Below are positions 59,421 through 60,114 of a stretch of 60,114 bases of DNA, one piece after another. The notes below the pieces were generated by a model. It ran no database searches. It had not been told where the DNA came from and worked only from the letters and a program-made list of their open reading frames with translations. The stretch is from Tissierellales bacterium (GTDB taxonomy: Bacteria > Bacillota > Clostridia > Tissierellales > Tissierellaceae), in contig JASLBE010000026.1 of assembly GCA_030146705.1 (NCBI GenBank), forward strand, positions 1 through 60,114, written 5' to 3'. Position 1 is the first letter of the stretch. Each line of letters begins with the position of its first letter. A program made the translations under genes and the position numbers.

Positions 59421-59945
59421 CTATTTATTTAGCCTTCCAAAATTCTTATCTATTGGATAATACCTAAAATTACTAATTCCATCTATAGAGTCCATATCAA
59501 TAGGTCCAAAAGACCTACTATCGTCACTAGCCTTTGGTAGCCTATTATCCCCTAGGACAAAAACTTGATCTTCTCCAACCTTCCAAAAATCATCATTATA
59601 TATTTCTGTATAGGAAAAATCTTCTATATAGTCCTCATCCAGCTTCTCATTATTTAAAAACACTTCCCCATCTTTTATCTCAACAATATCTCCTGGAAGC
59701 CCTATGATCCTCTTAATATAATTTCTATTTCCATTAGGGGCCCTAAAAGAAACAATATCCCCATACTTAAAGGCCTTATTATAAATAGAAATTTTACTAG
59801 TAAACAACCTGTCCTCTGTATGTAAGGTAGGTTCCATAGAATCTCCACTTACTAGGACACTGTAAAATATAAACTTCTTAACTAGTACAGCTATTATAAC
59901 AGCTACTACTATACTTTTAACCCATTCCAATATCTCCCTACTCAT
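59421..59945 (-). CDS. lepB: Signal peptidase I (first copy)
   Basis: 174 residues. Membrane-bound serine-lysine peptidase that cuts signal peptides from secreted proteins such as the ones encoded in this window. One N-terminal membrane segment (SIVVAVIIAVLVKKFIFY). The catalytic Ser is in VSGDSMEPTL (~residue 36) and the Lys in YIKRIIGLPGD (~residue 78). The C-terminal box GDNRLPKASDDSRSFGPI is intact. AGGAGG before the ATG lies inside the last codons of the upstream copy's stop region. It is followed by lepA after 18 bases. Confidence 0.95.
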   Translation of the reverse strand: MSREILEWVKSIVVAVIIAVLVKKFIFYSVLVSGDSMEPTLHTEDRLFTSKISIYNKAFKYGDIVSFRAPNGNRNYIKRIIGLPGDIVEIKDGEVFLNNEKLDEDYIEDFSYTEIYNDDFWKVGEDQVFVLGDNRLPKASDDSRSFGPIDMDSIDGISNFRYYPIDKNFGRLNK

Positions 59946-59954
59946 CTATTCCTC

Positions 59955-60114
59955 CTATTTAAGCCTTCCAACCCTAGAATCAAATGGGAAAAATCTAAAT
60001 TTTGCAATCCCCTTTAAACTTTTCCTATCTATACATCCAAAGTACCTACTATCCTTACTGGCCCACTGGTCCCTATTGTCTCCTAAGACAAAAAGCTCAC
60101 CATCCTTGACCTCC
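59955..60114 (-). CDS. Signal peptidase I (second copy), partial C-terminal end
   Basis: The last 53 codons of another type I signal peptidase, cut by the right edge of the window. The stretch FVLGDNRDQWASKDSRYFG is the family's C-terminal box, and the end RFFPFDSRVGRLK resembles the end of the neighbouring lepB. The catalytic Ser and Lys lie outside the window. It directly precedes lepB on the same strand (9-base gap), so two signal peptidases are encoded in tandem. Confidence 0.88.
   Translation of the reverse strand, partial: EVKDGELFVLGDNRDQWASKDSRYFGCIDRKSLKGIAKFRFFPFDSRVGRLK

Noticed and set aside
1..60114. CRISPR array, insertion sequence, prophage or defence island
   Set aside because: I found no regularly spaced repeats, transposase, integrase, phage structural or nuclease-system genes anywhere in the window.

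Overview
The window is a 60 kb piece of a low-GC, AT-rich bacterial chromosome. Almost every gene reads on the minus strand. The only convincing plus-strand genes are an AlkD-like protein, a class A penicillin-binding protein and an M20 amidohydrolase. The order hrcA-grpE-dnaK-dnaJ ... prmA-rsmE-mtaB-HIT-rpsU-yqeY-nfeD-floA ... phoH-ybeY-dgk-cdd-era-recO-glyQ-glyS-ccpN-ppsR-dgt-dnaG-rpoD-trmK-nif3 is the classical Firmicutes housekeeping block. The strictly anaerobic flavour (a BadF/HgdC-type activator, HemW, a clostridial-style FolD, a YfcC carrier, NhaC antiporters) and the codon usage (much CTA Leu and AGG Arg) point to Clostridia/Tissierellia, perhaps a Peptoniphilaceae-like anaerobic coccus. 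That placement is inference from content, not from a marker-gene search. I see no mobile element, prophage, CRISPR array, rRNA or tRNA.

Layout. 1-9.6 kb is mostly metabolic: the 5' end of cobyric acid synthase, a YhaM-like exoribonuclease, a carbamoylase-type M20 hydrolase, a DUF4153 membrane protein, and a very large (about 1420-residue) two-ASKHA-domain activator fused to HgdB/DUF2229-like domains, with a small secreted protein directly upstream. 9.7-19.4 kb holds alkD-like, a small ribbon-helix-helix-like protein, yebC, nadE, a CoA-binding protein, a YigZ/IMPACT protein, a degenerate Nudix protein, hflX, a PBP1A and folD. 19.4-25.4 kb is accessory: two tandem NhaC antiporters separated by a 557-base spacer with a possible small RNA or attenuated leader, an NlpC/P60 wall hydrolase and a CDF metal exporter. 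25.4-25.8 kb is RNase P RNA. 25.8-46.4 kb is the long housekeeping block covering DNA replication, sigma factor, tRNA charging, ribosome maturation, membrane microdomains and RNA modification. 46.4-48.7 kb is an insertion relative to the usual dnaJ-prmA order, with an autoregulated TetR/membrane-protein pair and a secreted SAM-hydroxide-adenosyltransferase family protein. 48.8-53.5 kb is the HrcA/CIRCE-controlled chaperone operon. 53.7-60.1 kb holds an M20 amidohydrolase convergent with a YfcC carrier, then hemW, lepA and two tandem signal peptidases I.

Regulatory sites are unusually legible. There is a perfect CIRCE element at hrcA, a TetR palindrome on the -10 of its own promoter, many promoters with exact 17-base spacers, and about twenty hairpin terminators. 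The window contains no obvious complete new defence or mobile system. The best leads are the large ASKHA-HgdB fusion, an unrecognised membrane-anchored coiled-coil protein between FloA and PhoH, the secreted SAM-hydrolase-like protein, the possible small RNA upstream of nhaC, a terminator-like hairpin in the glyQ leader, and two enzymes (FolD, Nudix) that lack usual catalytic residues.
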